Below are positions 29,120-39,739 of a stretch of DNA of 64,000 bases, one piece after another (positions within the stretch are counted from its first letter, which is position 1; every line of letters starts with the position of its first letter). The stretch is from Azorinus chamasolen. Lineage: Eukaryota; Mollusca; Bivalvia; Cardiida; Solecurtidae. Made by a program: the position numbers and the translations under genes. The stretch lies in contig OY755241.1 in NCBI GenBank assembly GCA_963576725.1, positions 26,014,449 through 26,078,448 of the forward strand. The letters are read 5' to 3'. The notes beneath the pieces are model-generated. The model saw only the letters and a list, made by a program, of their open reading frames with translations, searched no databases and had not been told where the DNA came from.

Positions 29120-29339
29120 AACTTTTTCACCATGTTACAGAAATATGGAACATTATAGTCAGTTCAGAAAGAACAAACCGATCTATCAAATTCCATTAGC
29201 AAACAGAGCAGACCCCGACCATAGGAGCCGTTTGATCTGGGTCTACTCTGTTTGCAAATGCGTGAAATGGCGTTGGTATGAAAGTAAATGATTAAAGAAA
29301 TAAAATGAAGAGAGAAGAAAAGGTCTGAAAGAATTGAAG

Positions 29340-29402
29340 CAGAGGCACAATGGTTTCACAAAATGACTTTTACAGAGTCGTCAATATGAGGGAATGGGTT
29401 AA
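29340..29402 (+). mobile_element. FB-B right end
   Basis: cacaatggtttcacaaaatg, acttttacagagtcgtcaat, atgagggaatgggttaa. It shows the unamplified form of the sequence that repeats at 5640-7116. Confidence 0.8.
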
Positions 29403-29479
29403 AGAGACTTTACTGTGGAATTCAGATAATGTACTTGTTTCTATGTACGTATAGTTGAGTCATGATTGCCTAGTCGTTA

Positions 29480-29929
29480 TTGATACCATTGTTTATTACA
29501 GAAGATCCTCTCTATAGTGACTACTTGATACCATTGTTTATTACAGAAGATCCTCTCTATAGTGACTACTTGATACCATTGTTTATTACAGAAGATCCTC
29601 TCTATAGTGACTACTTGATACCATTGTTTATTACAGAAGATCCTCTCTATAGTGACTACTTGATACCATTGTTTATTACAGAAGATCCTCTCTATAGTGA
29701 CTACTTGATACCATTGTTTATTACAGAAGATCCTCTCTATAGTGACTACTTGATACCATTGTTTATTACAGAAGATCCTCTCTATAGTGACTACTTGATA
29801 CCATTGTTTATTACAGAAGATCCTCTCTATAGTGACTACTTGATACCATTGTTTATTACAGAAGATCCTCTCTATAGTGACTACTTGATACCATTGTTTA
29901 TTACAGAAGATCCTCTCTATAGTGACTAC
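29480..29929. repeat. Ten exact copies of a 45-bp unit
   Basis: The unit is ttgataccattgtttattac, agaagatcctctctatagtg, actac. All ten copies appear identical. Because 45 is divisible by three, one plus frame stays open (IPLFITEDPLYSDYL repeated) until just beyond the array. Identity at every base, including third positions, shows recent expansion and gives no evidence for coding. The cctctctatagtgac part resembles an FB-D end. Confidence 0.95.
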
Positions 29930-29943
29930 TTAATGCACGACCT

Positions 29944-30156
29944 TTAACCAAATCCCTCGTAAGCTATTTTAGACCCGATCTCTTTGGGAAAAATACGGAA
30001 AAGGAGCACTTACTACAGAAAAGGATAATTTTAGAAGTATGAAATTTTGAAACCATTTTGATACATAGAGCATTTGCGCCTATTGAACAAATGCCTTATC
30101 ACAGTGTCTTCAAAAAGTAACACTGACAGAGACGTCAATATGAGGTAATGGGTTAA
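29944..30156 (+). mobile_element. FB-B element, forward
   Basis: The ends are TTAACCAAATCCCTCGTA and TATGAGGTAATGGGTTAA. The core gaaaccattttgatacatag has a decayed right arm (cttatcacagtgtcttc). Confidence 0.8.
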
Positions 30157-30231
30157 GGAACAGGTGATCGCTTAATACCGTATAGGGCGAAAATAATGCA
30201 AAAAGTTAATGCATTAAGTGAACGTCTTAAA

Positions 30232-30319
30232 ACAATTCGAGGGCTTGGTGGAAAACTATTCTAACTCCTTCACTTTAGTGAAGGAGTTAGAATAGTTTTG
30301 CACCAAGCCCTCGAATTGT
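30232..30319. repeat. 88-bp near-perfect palindrome
   Basis: acaattcgagggcttggtg, aaaactattctaactccttc, act/agt centre and the mirror image, with a single mismatch (g/c at about 30251 and 30301). An incomplete FB-C end lies to the left (gtgatcgcttaat). No copy of this core occurs elsewhere in the window. Confidence 0.9.
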
Positions 30320-30473
30320 ATTTCTCTTGCATTGTCACTGTAGAGATTGTTTCCCTGTACAAACAGTACGCAACCTTGCACACAACATGTGGTGTACATT
30401 ACAATTCAAAACAAATATCAAAATAAAATGTAGTTTATTAACCATTTCAACCGGGGGCACGCATGTACTGACA

Positions 30474-30543
30474 TTTACAAGCAGTGTAGACCCAGATCAG
30501 AGAATTCCTAGAGGAGCCATATAATCAGGGTTTGTACTGTTTT
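30474..30543. mobile_element. FB-F core, degraded
   Basis: caagcagtgtagacccagatcagagaattcctagaggagccatataatcagggtttgtactgtttt. Confidence 0.65.
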
Positions 30544-30631
30544 TCATTCAAACTCCTCTAGTACAGTTGAAATCTTTTATACTTAGTGGACTCTATAGAT
30601 AAACACTGGTGGGGGCTATCCCGCCGTTCTG

Positions 30632-30852
30632 ATAACCCATTACCTCATAGGCTATTTTAGATACAAACTCTGAATAAATTGATCGAAAAGGAGCATTAAC
30701 TAGAAAAAAAAGTTTTTTGTTTTAGAATTTTGTAGTTTGAAATCATTGTGATAAATAGAACATTTGCTCCTATAGTAGCAAATGCTCTATTTATCGCAAT
30801 GATTTCACAAAGTGACTTTTACAGAGTCGTCAATATAAAGGAATGTGGTAAT
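30632..30852 (+). mobile_element. FB-B element, forward
   Basis: ataacccattacctcatagg at the left, core aaatcattgtgataaatagaacatttgctcctatag and complement at about 30739-30808, then acttttacagagtcgtcaatataaagg at the right. Confidence 0.85.
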
Positions 30853-31106
30853 TCAGAGTTGAAATTACATGTATTCGGTTTAACCCTGCCATAAATACCG
30901 GAAAATCTAGTCCAAATAAACATTTCAAACTCTTTCGTGTTACAGACTCGTGTAGTCTGTGATAAACACGACCACTCAAAGGAAGTCTGCGTGGATTCAA
31001 ACCAGATGGTATAGCTGAAAACAGTGCTAAATAATGTTCCTACAGGATATTTCAACAAGAACTTTTCCCTGAATTAAGCAAACATAAGTTTTTACAGAGC
31101 CTAGTT

Positions 31107-31324
31107 TTAACCCTTTCCTCCATAAACACGCCTTCCTATGCCTCTGTGAAAATCACTTGTTGAAACCATGGTGATAAATAGAGCATTTGCTCCTAAGGAG
31201 CAAATGCTCTATTTATCACAATGGTTTCAGAACTACAAACTTCTAAAAGTTTGATTTTCTCTAGTTAATGTTCCGTTTTAGTAGATTTATTCAAAGAGGT
31301 TGGACCCATGAGGTAATGGGTTAA
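31107..31324 (-). mobile_element. FB-B element, reverse orientation
   Basis: The ends are TTAACCCTTTCCTCCATAAA and CATGAGGTAATGGGTTAA. The core is ttgaaaccatggtgataaat, agagcatttgctcctaagg and complement. The left end here is FB-A-like (CCCTTTCC) while the core is FB-B, evidence of exchange between families. Confidence 0.85.
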
Positions 31325-32128
31325 TATATCACGTGGTCGCTTTAGCGCGACTCTACTGTGCCGCAATATTGGAGCTACTGATAATAGTACAGACAGCATT
31401 TTCTGTCAGACAATATTCTACAGTAGATGTTAATCCCCTTTATATCTCCCCGCCATTTGCTTGATTGTTCCCCTTTGAAATTGTTTACTGACCGGCAGTA
31501 AAATATGGCGTCTTCCATCGTTAGTTCCGACCCTCCGTACAGGAATGATTTTGCCGATGCCGTTGCGGACAACAATGTGAAGATCAGTCTGTTTACTACC
31601 AAATAGGACACTGTCCATCAATTCACATTCCCAAACAGGTATGCTACTACATGCTTAATTGTTGTTGTTTTATGTTAGGAGACCAACCATTGACGTAAGA
31701 GTTACATGTATATTGTTTTCTTTGATCGTCTTGCGTTATAAATGCGTATATACCACTCCGTTATGCAGTCTATGTGATCATTAAAATGAATGTTTATGAT
31801 AATGTATGTTGATCAGAAAAAGTTCCGTTCCATAATGGCTGGCACTTTATGTCAAATGATAATCACATTTCGGTTGGATATGGGAAGAGTCTGGCCAATT
31901 CTTTACGAAACAAGGGAGACACCTGCTATATTCGTTCGGAAGTGGATTACCTTTCTTGCATAATGCATCAATTAGCGACTACATGTATTTCAGTGTAAGC
32001 TGAGATGTGTTAGGTAAGACGTAACTCTTTACTTGATAGTCTCGTCTATTTGCAAATAGAGGAGAACGGATAGCCCCTGCAGGAACAGTCTGATTTTGGT
32101 CAGCTCTGTTTACATACAGAATATTTTA
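31325..32128. other. Mostly unassigned; one short candidate ORF
   Basis: An FB-C right-end scrap (gtggtcgctttagcgcgactctactgt) is at about 31333. A 33-codon plus frame at 31505-31606 (starts MASSIVSSDPPYRNDFADAV, Kozak aaaATGG) sits in a CpG-richer patch, but has no donor I trust. A degraded core palindrome (caaatagaggagaacggatagcccctgcagg) is at about 32052-32115. Confidence 0.3.
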
Positions 32129-32403
32129 CAAGAGGGCCATGATGGCCCTGATATCGCTCATCTGACATTCAGACTAGAAAATAATATAACTATATTTCTA
32201 TAGCAAACTGGCCATCCCTGGTGCCGGGCCTCATTTGACCCCAGGGGCATAATTCATATAACTGTTGTAGAGGACTTCAAGATGATGCTACGTGCCTATA
32301 TGAAAGCTGAGAAACTCCCAGTTTCAGGGAAGAAGATTTTCAAAGTTGCCACAACATGTTTCTATATAAAACAAGGTACATGATCTATACAAGAGAGCCA
32401 TGA
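32129..32403 (+). mobile_element. RC-type element, 5' part
   Basis: It starts CAAGAGGGCCATGATGGCCC, with the terminal hairpin AGGGCCATGATGGCCCT and then gctcatctgacattcaga. The array-like unit (gccgggcctcatttgacc, ggggcataattcatataac) follows. A second 5' start (caagagagccatgatggc) is at 32390. Its continuation is probably 38376-38500, after the nested insertions. Confidence 0.7.
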
Positions 32404-32817
32404 TGGCCCTGATATCTGTCGCCTGAATAAATGAATGATGTTTTACGGCACATCGAAACTGATGGTCATTTAGAGCCGAATAAATAATGTAAATAAAACT
32501 ATAAGGTACAATCACATCGAGACAATCTCACTAGGTTATATAAATGTCAGTCCCGATCAACAGGATTGTAAATAAAATAAGGACAAGACATAATCGACAT
32601 TCTAAAAATATACCTTTTAATGTTTAGAATATATATTAATGGTTTTTAAAACTCAAATATGTTTGGGTTTTCTACCAGTTCAAACAGTTACCCCAGGGAA
32701 TGTGCTTAAAAGAACTTATTTCTATTTAGTGCATGTAAATCAGCACATGAGAATGTGCTATTTTGTATCAGGCTCAAAACAAAATAAACATTCAGGTTGA
32801 ACTTCACCTTTAAGTAA
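32404..32817 (-). pseudogene. NL1 LINE, 3' end and RNase H C-terminal region
   Basis: At the left is the NL1 tail, gaataaatgaatgatgttttacgg (on the minus strand the element ends in ATTC-type repeats). To the right is the 3' UTR, then the end of the RNase H-downstream region seen intact at 44503-45098 (gaacttcacctttaagt). It breaks at 32817, where an RC element is inserted, and resumes at 38145. Confidence 0.8.
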
Positions 32818-32894
32818 CAAGAGGGCCATGATGGCCCTAAATCGCTCACCTGGTTACTATAGACATATGCATACACTGTATTTCTATGTAAAAA

Positions 32895-34599
32895 CAAGAG
32901 GGCCATAATGGCCCTGACATCGCTCACCGGACAATCAGGAAAGAAGATTTGCAAAGATTTCACTATATGTTTCTATAGAAAACTAGCCGACCCTGGGGCG
33001 GGGCAAATTTCAATTCAGAAAGAATAAATTAATCTATACTTATGTTCAAAATTTCAGATATTTTCATTACGTCTTCATGAGTTCATATTATTATTCATAT
33101 CTTAAGATTAATGTACTTTTAACCCTTCCCCTGTACTATGTTTATTCAAAATTTCAATACCTAGTGAATATTCATGGACAAAATAGTTGTAATGAAATAT
33201 GAAAAGTTGGACAGTATAGCCATTTTAGAAAGTAAAGAAACATATTTCAAATTCCATTGACAAACAGATCAGACCCTGACTAGACAGCTGCTATAGGAGC
33301 CGTCTGATTTGGGTCTGTTCTGTTTGCAAATGCATGAAAAGTCATTTATATAAGGGAAAGGCTTAAGTAAACATATTATAAGTACATGTATATTGTCCAC
33401 AAAATAAAAATAATTTAATGCAATTTGCACTATATTATATCATAAGCAAATACAGCAGATTGATCAGATGGCTACTACATGAGCCATCTGATCTGGGTCT
33501 ACTTTGTTTGCAAAGGTGTATAAATGCATATTTATGGAGTAAATGGTTAATTGTTCTATTTACAGGTCAGATCTAATTTGCAACTGCCATTATCCAGAAG
33601 GAATGCAATCCAGTTGTAATCAAAAAGTGTGAAAGGGAAATAACCTACCTTTTATATATGCTTAAAATAGCCAGCTAAAAATAGACACTGCTCTCCAAGA
33701 TGCAATAGAAAACTTGAATTTGTATTAAGCTGAACTTAGTTATAGGATCTATAGTGATAGCTGGCAGCTTAATGCAGGGCATAGATATGGGGAAAAAAAG
33801 CTTTAAAAGCTTTCTGCATTTTGAGAATTATCCATATAGTTTTCTCAATCTAAAATGAATGTGTGTAATTTGTCTAAACACAATTCCTACTCTACTGATC
33901 AGGCTAAGGGTGATTACCAATACATTCCCACTGACCAGCTAGTCCGGCTTATCTGAGGAAAACTTTAACCTGTAGAACCTTTAGACTGTAATTTCTGATG
34001 TGAAAATATATATACACAGGGCAGGGCCAATTTTAACCTCAGAACTATGATATTAACAAAACTCATAAAGGTATGCTAAGTTAATCTATACAACAAATAT
34101 CTAAGATCTGGGACATGTAGTTTTGACTAGAAGAGTTTCAAAGTTTTTCCAATGCATATATAGTGATCCCATGGGCTGTTTATGCAGTCAGCTAGAAAAA
34201 AAACTGTCAATCCCTGGGGTGGGGCCAATTTTGACCCTAGGGGTATAATTTATATAACTTTTGTAGAAGACCTGAAGTTGAAGCTATGTGCCAAATATGA
34301 AAGCTGAGAACCTTCTAGTTTGAGAGGAGAAGACTTTCAAAGTTTTCACTATATGTTTCTATTGAAAACTGAAAAACCCTGGGGCAGGGCCAATTTTGAC
34401 CACAGGGGCATAATTTATATAACTTTTGTAGAGGACCTACAGATGATGCTATGTACCAAAGATGAAAGCTGAGAACCCTGTAGATTCAGAGGAGAATATT
34501 TTTAAAGGTTGAAATTGTTGACGCCCGACGACGGACGACGCCGGACATCAGGCGATCACAAAAGCTCACCCTGAGCACAAAAGTGCTCTGGTGAGCTAA
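32895..34599 (+). mobile_element. RC-type element nested in the preceding one
   Basis: It begins CAAGAGGGCCATAATGGCCC and ends gagcacaaaagtgctctggtgagCTAA. The flanks ctatgtaaaaa and taagattgggg match the uninterrupted ctatgtaaaaataag at about 36509 in the duplicated flank. It contains two FB-A copies. Confidence 0.8.
33119..33366 (+). mobile_element. FB-A element inside an RC element
   Basis: The ends are TTAACCCTTCCCCTGTACTA and TAAGGGAAAGGCTTAA. The core is centred on agctgctataggagcc. A second, left-truncated FB-A follows at about 33400-33552 (core gctactacatgagcc, end ggagtaaatggttaa). Confidence 0.85.
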
Positions 34600-36347
34600 T
34601 AAGATTGGGGCTAATATGAAACCAAGGGCCATAATTTTAGGCCTTGAGTTTCAAATTTGAACAATCTAAATAAAGAAACATTAGATGATGCTTCATATAA
34701 GTTTCAAAGTTCCGGGCCTAACAATTTCACAGAAGGAGAATTTAAAGATTTTCCTATGAAAATCTGATAAGCCAGGGGCGGGGCCATTTTGGTCCAGGGG
34801 TAATAATTTGAACAATCTTGGTAGAAAACCATTAGATGATAATACATACTAAATTTCAAAGGTCTAGGCCTTACAGTTTAGGAGAAGATTTTCAAAGATT
34901 TTCCTATGAAAAACTGACAAGCCCCGGGCCGGGGCCATTTTTCCAAGGGTCATAGTTTGAACAATTTTTGTAGAGGACCATTAGATGATGCTACATACCA
35001 AATACCAAAGGTCTAGGCCTTACGGTTTCAGAGAAGAAGCTTTGTATGAAAAACTAATAAGCCCCGGGGCGGGGCCATTTTTGGTCAAGGGGTCATAATT
35101 TGAACAATCTTTGTAGAGGACCAAAAGATGATGCTACATACCAAATATCAAATGTCTAGGCCTTACGGTTTCAGAGAAGAAGATTTTTAAAGATTTTCCT
35201 ATGAAAAACTGATAAGCCCCCCGGGACGGGCCATATTTCGTCCAGGGGTCATAATTTGAAATCTTTGTAGAGGACCATTAGATAATGCTACATACCAAAT
35301 ATCAATGGTCTAGGCCTTACGGTTTCAGAGAAGAAGATTTTTAAAGATTTTCCTATGAAAAATTGATAAGCCCCGGGGCGGGGCCATTTTTGGTCCGGGG
35401 GTCATAATTTGAACAATCTTCCTAGAGGAGCATTAGATGATGCTACATACTAAATACCAAAGATCTAGGCCTTACGGTTTCAGAGAAGATTTTTTAATGA
35501 TTTTCCTATGAGAAACTGATAAGCCCCGGGGCGGGGCCATTTTTGGTCCGGGGTCATAATTTGACCAATCTTTGTAGAGGACCGTTAGATGATGCTACAT
35601 ACCAAATATCAAAGGTCTAAGCCTTGCGGTTTCAGAGGAGAAGGTTTTAAAATAAATTCCTAAGAAAAACTGATAAGCCCCAGGGCGGGGCCATTTTTGG
35701 TCCCGGGGGTGGGGGGGAGGGACATAATTTGAACAATATTTGTAGAGGACCAACAGATGATGCTACATACCAAATATCAAATGTCTAGGCCTTACGGTTT
35801 CAGAAGAAGATTTTTAAAGATTTTCCTATGAAAAACTGATAAGCCCCGGGGCGGGGCCATATTTGGTCCATGGGTCATAATTTGAACAATCTTTGTAGAG
35901 GACCATTAGATAATGCTATATACCAAATATCAATGGTGTAGGTCTTACGGTTTCAGAGAAGAAGATTTTTAAAGAGTGTCCTATGAAAAACTGATAAGCC
36001 CCGGGGCGGGGCCATTTTTGGTCCGGGGGTCATAATTTGAACAATCTTTGTAGAGGACCATTAGATGATGCTACATACTAAATACCAAAGGTCTAGACCT
36101 TACGGTTTTAGAAGAAGATTTTCAAAGATTTTCCTATGAAAAACTGATAAGCCCCAGGGCGGGGCTATTTTTGGTCCGTGGGGCATAATTTGAACAATCT
36201 TTGTAGTGGACCATTAGATGATTCCACATACCAAATATCAAAGCTCTAGGCTTTGAGGTTTCAGAGAAGAAGATGTTTAATTAAATTGTATACGACGCAC
36301 GCCGGAGACTGCCCCCTCACCTGGCACAAAGTGCCAGGTATGCCTAA
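34600..36347 (+). repeat. About 155-bp tandem array of the RC element
   Basis: About ten units beginning aactgataagccccggggcg. Per-unit differences are mostly 5-15%. A G-rich insertion (gggggtggggggga) occurs in one unit at about 35707. The array ends with acgacgcacgccgg and a truncated 3' end (ggcacaaagtgccaggta). Confidence 0.85.
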
Positions 36348-36693
36348 AATGAATGAGTTAAAATCAAAGAATGTCAAATTCTTATTCTGGCCAATACGAC
36401 CTAATCACGCCGAGTCGGAAGGCATGAATAACATAATAAAATAAACATTCAAGTTGAACTTCACCTTTAAGTAACAAGAGGGTTACTATAGACATATGCA
36501 TACACTGTATTTCTATGTAAAAATAAGTCAGCTTCAGATTGGGGCCAATATGAAACCAAGGGCAATCATTTTAGGCCTTGAGTTTCAAATTTGAACAATC
36601 TAAATAAAGAAACATTAGATGATGCTTCATATAAGTTTCAAAGTTCCGGGCCTTACAATTTCACGGAAGGAGATTTTAAAGATTTTTCTATGA

Positions 36694-37183
36694 CAAGAGG
36701 GCCAGAATGGCCCTGACATCGCTCACCAGACAATCAGAAGGGAATATTTTCAAAGTTTTCACTATACCTTTCTATTGAAAACTGGTTACCCCTGGGGCGG
36801 GGGCAATTTGGACCCCAGGGGCATAATTTATACAACTGTTATAGAGGACCTGAGCATGATGCTATCTGCCAAATATGAAAGCTGAGAACCTTCCAGTGTC
36901 AGAGGAGAAGATTTTCAAAGTTTTTTCTATTTGTTTCTATTGAAAATTAGCCACCCCTGGGGCGGGGCCAATTTTGACCCCAGAGGCATAATTTATATAA
37001 CTTTTGTAGAGGACCTGAATATGATGCTATGTGCCAAAGATGAAAGCCGAGAACCCTATAGATTCAGAGGAGAATATTTTTAAAGGTTTAAATTGTTGAC
37101 GACGGACGACAAACGCCGAACGCCGACGGACATCAAGCGATCACAACAGCTCACCCTGAGCACTTTGTGCTCTGGTGAGCTAA
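36694..37183 (+). mobile_element. Short RC-type element (490 bp) inserted in an array unit
   Basis: It begins CAAGAGGGCCAGAATGGCCC and ends gagcactttgtgctctggtgagCTAA. The flanks tctatga and aaaactgataag join to the standard array sequence tatgaaaaactgataag. With only two or three internal units, it shows the minimal form of the element. Confidence 0.85.
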
Positions 37184-38144
37184 AAAACTGATAAGGCAGG
37201 GGCGGGGCCATTTTGGTCCAGGAGTCATAATTTGAACGATCTTGGTATAGAAAACCATTAGATGATAATACATACCAAAATTTCAAAGGTATAGGCTTTA
37301 CAGTTTAGGAGAAGATTTTCCTATGAAAAGCTGATAAGCCCCGTATTTAGTCCGGAGGTCATAATTTGAACAATCTTTGTAGAGGACCATTAGATCATGA
37401 TACATACCAAATACCAAAGGTCTATGCCTTACAGTTTCAGAGAAGATTTTTAAAGATTTTCCTATGAAAAACTGATAAGCCCGGGGCGGGACCGTTTTTG
37501 GTCCGGGGGTCATAGTTTGAATCTTTGTAGAGGACCGTTAGATGATGCTACATACCAAATATCAAAAGTCTAGGCCTTACGGTTTCAGAGAAGAAGATTT
37601 TTTAAGATGTTCCTAAGAAAAACTGATAAGCCCCGGGGCGGGGCCATTTTTGGACCGGGGGTCATAATTTGAACAATCTTTGTAGAAGACCATGCTACAT
37701 ACCAAATGTCTAGGCCTTACGGTTTCAGAAGAATATTTTTAAAGATTTTCCTATGAAGAACTGATAAGCCCCGGGGTGGGGCCATTTTTGGTCCGGGGTC
37801 ATAATTTGAACAATCTTTGTAGAGGACCATTAGATCATGCTACATACGAAATAGCAAAGGTCTAGGCCTTACGGTTTCAGAGAATTTATTTTTTAAAGAT
37901 TTTCCTAAGAAAAACTGATAAGCCCCAGGGCGGGGCCATTTTTTGTCCGGGTACATAATTTGAACAATCTTTGTACAGGACCATTAGATGATGCTACATA
38001 CCAAATATCAAAGTTCTAGGCTATGTGGTTTCAGAGAAGAAGATGTTTAAGTAAATTGTTGACGACGCACATACGCACGACAACGGACGCCGGAGCCAGC
38101 CCCCTCACAATACCTCCCCTGGCACTTTGTGCCAGGTGAGCTAA

Positions 38145-38375
38145 AAATGAATGAGTTAAAATCAAAGAATGTCCAATTCTTATTCTGGCCAATACGACCT
38201 CATCACGTCGAATCGGAAGGCATGAATAAAACTATTCACTTAAAATAGGTTTATAAGCATGGAGCTTGTTATGAGTTTCCTCATTCCAAGACTCCTGCAA
38301 TTTATGTAGAATATGTCTAGTAATTTGCGGTTTGAAATCCGAATACGGAATTCTCATATCAGATTCAGGTTATTT
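38145..38375 (-). pseudogene. NL1 LINE, RNase H region (continuation)
   Basis: It resumes the copy broken at 32817. The minus frame corresponds to the region with the conserved R-I-G-H-S type stretch downstream of RNase H, and on to the IRYS/ITRHIL region. It ends near 38375, where RC sequence (catcagacaatcatgg) returns. Confidence 0.75.
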
Positions 38376-38500
38376 CGGTCATCAGACAATCATGGAGACT
38401 ATTTTCAGAGTTTTCACTATAATTACGTTTCTTTAAAAAACGTTTGACCATAGGGGCATACTTTATATACTTTGTGTAGATGACATATGGGTAACGACTT
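38376..38500 (+). mobile_element. RC-type element, interior remnant
   Basis: cagacaatcatggagactattttcagagttttcacta, then gaccataggggcatac. Probably the other side of the element that starts at 32129. No CTAA end. Confidence 0.5.
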
Positions 38501-38689
38501 ACAGACTTGTACTGCATTGGTCTGTTCCACAGCAGGAGATATAGTTTTTTTCAGCAAGACAAAATTAAGGTTCAATATATCAGTTGATCTGTATTAATAT
38601 CTTACAGAATGCGTTTATATTGCTATTGAAACAGTTGTTTTGTATAAGAGAACATTGTGTTGATTTTCACTTTTTATTTTGTTTTCTTT

Positions 38690-38918
38690 GTTATCCCATT
38701 CCCTGATATTGACGACTTTGTAAAAGTCACTTTGTGAAACCATTGTGATAAATAGAGCATTTGCTCCTATAGGAGCAAATGCTCTATTTATCACAATGGT
38801 TTCAAACTACAAAATTCTAAATTTTCCTTTTCTCTAGTTGATCGTCCTTTTTGGTAGATTTATTCAAAGAATAAATAAAGACAGGTTAAAGAGGTTGTAT
38901 AAAAATAGCCTATGAGTT
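38690..38918 (-). mobile_element. FB-B element with a perfect 70-bp palindrome
   Basis: The core 38735-38804 is an exact palindrome centred on CCTATAGG (tgaaaccattgtgataaata, gagcatttgctccta / mirror). The left end gttatcccattccctgatat and the right end ctatgagttaag are decayed, and an extra 20-bp block (gaataaataaagacagg) interrupts the right arm. Confidence 0.85.
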
Positions 38919-38919
38919 A

Positions 38920-39739
38920 AGATGTTTACCAAATATAAATTCAATACCTTTAAACACACATATACATTGAATAACTTGCATAGTGGAGGAATTCGCGGCA
39001 ACAACTACCCATGTCAAAAGTCGGATGGACCGACTGCCCGACAGGGCGATTCCAGTACAACCTCAAACAATTTTGCGGTGGTATAATAATCAGGATTTGA
39101 AAAAGCACCATCATCATGGTTCTATAACCATAGGTTACGAAAGGTACCTTCAATTTGAACAGCTAGATGTTAAGCAAAATTTACTCCCAGAAGAGGGCAC
39201 AATTGCATCATGTCTAATCAACAAATTGCTCTTGTAAGAACTATTTTGTTTGCAAATGACGAATCAGGGACCCTACTGGTCTTAGAAGGGTTTATGCAAA
39301 GATGTCCCTTTTCCAGGAATCCCTAAATTCTTCCTATTGATGTATATTGAAGGTGCCAGGTCTTGCTGCAAAAATTTATATTATTAGAATATATTAAGAC
39401 GTGACTTGCATGTGTGCTGTAATGCCATACAAAGATGATTTTGTTTCATTCTATTGATTCAGTTTACTCAGTTAATGTCAAATGTGCTAAGCTGGTTTAT
39501 GTGTCAAATGTGCTAAGTTGTTTTTTTCTATGCGCCTTAGAATGTCAAGGATAATAGTTACACACAAACACTGCTGCAAGGTCAGGTAATCCAATAATTG
39601 TTCAAACACAATATGATCAAATAAAATATACAAACTATGTGTGGTGTATATTTAAGTATAGGTGTATCACCATTTCATTTGGTTCAGTTTGGGTTTCCTG
39701 TCATACTGTAGTAATCAAAATGCAATGCCTGACTCCAAA
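38920..39739. other. Unassigned sequence
   Basis: A plus frame of 84 codons at 38983-39237 has no motif I recognise, and its composition resembles translated noncoding DNA. A short duplication (gtcaaatgtgctaag, twice) lies at about 39477-39515. Confidence 0.3.

Larger units (their letters stand above)
28723..29139. mobile_element. TRIM-like element whose terminal repeats each contain a tRNA-like gene
   Basis: Two 144-bp direct repeats, 28723-28866 and 28996-29139, differ at 8 positions. Both start TGTAGC and end GTTACA, the TG...CA form of retroviral-type LTRs. The 129-bp interior starts with tt then TGGCGTCCAACGT (28869-28881), placed like a tRNA primer-binding site, and ends with the purine run AGAGGGGG (28984-28991), placed like a polypurine tract. 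GAAA flanks both sides (28719-28722 and 29140-29143) and occurs once in uninterrupted FB-A copies, so it is a target duplication. There is no coding capacity, as in terminal-repeat retrotransposons in miniature. A tandem tRNA-SINE pair is the alternative, but it explains neither the outer GAAA pair nor the TG/CA limits. Confidence 0.75.
28641..29295 (+). mobile_element. FB-A element interrupted by an LTR-like insertion
   Basis: The FB-A left part TTAACCCTTTCCCCGATTTA...gttataatgaaa (28641-28722) resumes at 29140 with gaaatatggaacattatag and runs through the core (cagaccccgaccataggagcc) to gattaa at 29295. Other FB-A copies show the uninterrupted sequence, giving a natural empty site. Confidence 0.85.
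32818..38144 (+). mobile_element. RC-type array element inserted in NL1, with a partial tandem duplication
   Basis: It begins CAAGAGGGCCATGATGGCCC and ends ggcactttgtgccaggtgagCTAA. The host reads CCTTTAAGTAA before and AAATGAATGAG after, which joined matches the intact NL1 at 44695-44715. The interior is mostly about 155-bp units (aactgataagccccggggcg, gggccatttttggtcc, gtcataatttgaacaatctt, tgtagaggacc...). At 36343-36473 an NL1 flank reappears (atgaatgagttaaaatc, then aacttcacctttaagtaa), so insert plus flank was duplicated in tandem with a shortened second copy. Confidence 0.8.

Noticed and set aside
28724..29139. Two independent tRNA SINE insertions
   Set aside because: The GAAA duplication flanks the pair and not each unit. 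Both repeats are exactly 144 bp with TG/CA limits, and PBS- and PPT-like sites fall where an LTR element needs them. Not excluded, but less likely.
29049..29291. Short protein beginning MVAQSVECWHGKYEALGSS
   Set aside because: It is the translation of the tRNA-like unit, a familiar false protein.
29480..29947. 155-codon open frame of repeated IPLFITEDPLYSDYL
   Set aside because: It is produced by ten identical 45-bp units. There is no start context, and no excess of silent over replacement differences because there are no differences at all.
30232..30319. MicroRNA precursor
   Set aside because: The stem is too perfect and symmetric, with almost no loop. It resembles the DNA foldbacks nearby, and there is no expression evidence.
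31505..31606. 33-codon ORF as a short first exon
   Set aside because: Ends at a stop with only a weak possible donor inside; too little to annotate as a gene.
32706..38180. Short open frames throughout the RC arrays
   Set aside because: They recur with the 155-bp unit, vary in frame and have no conserved product.
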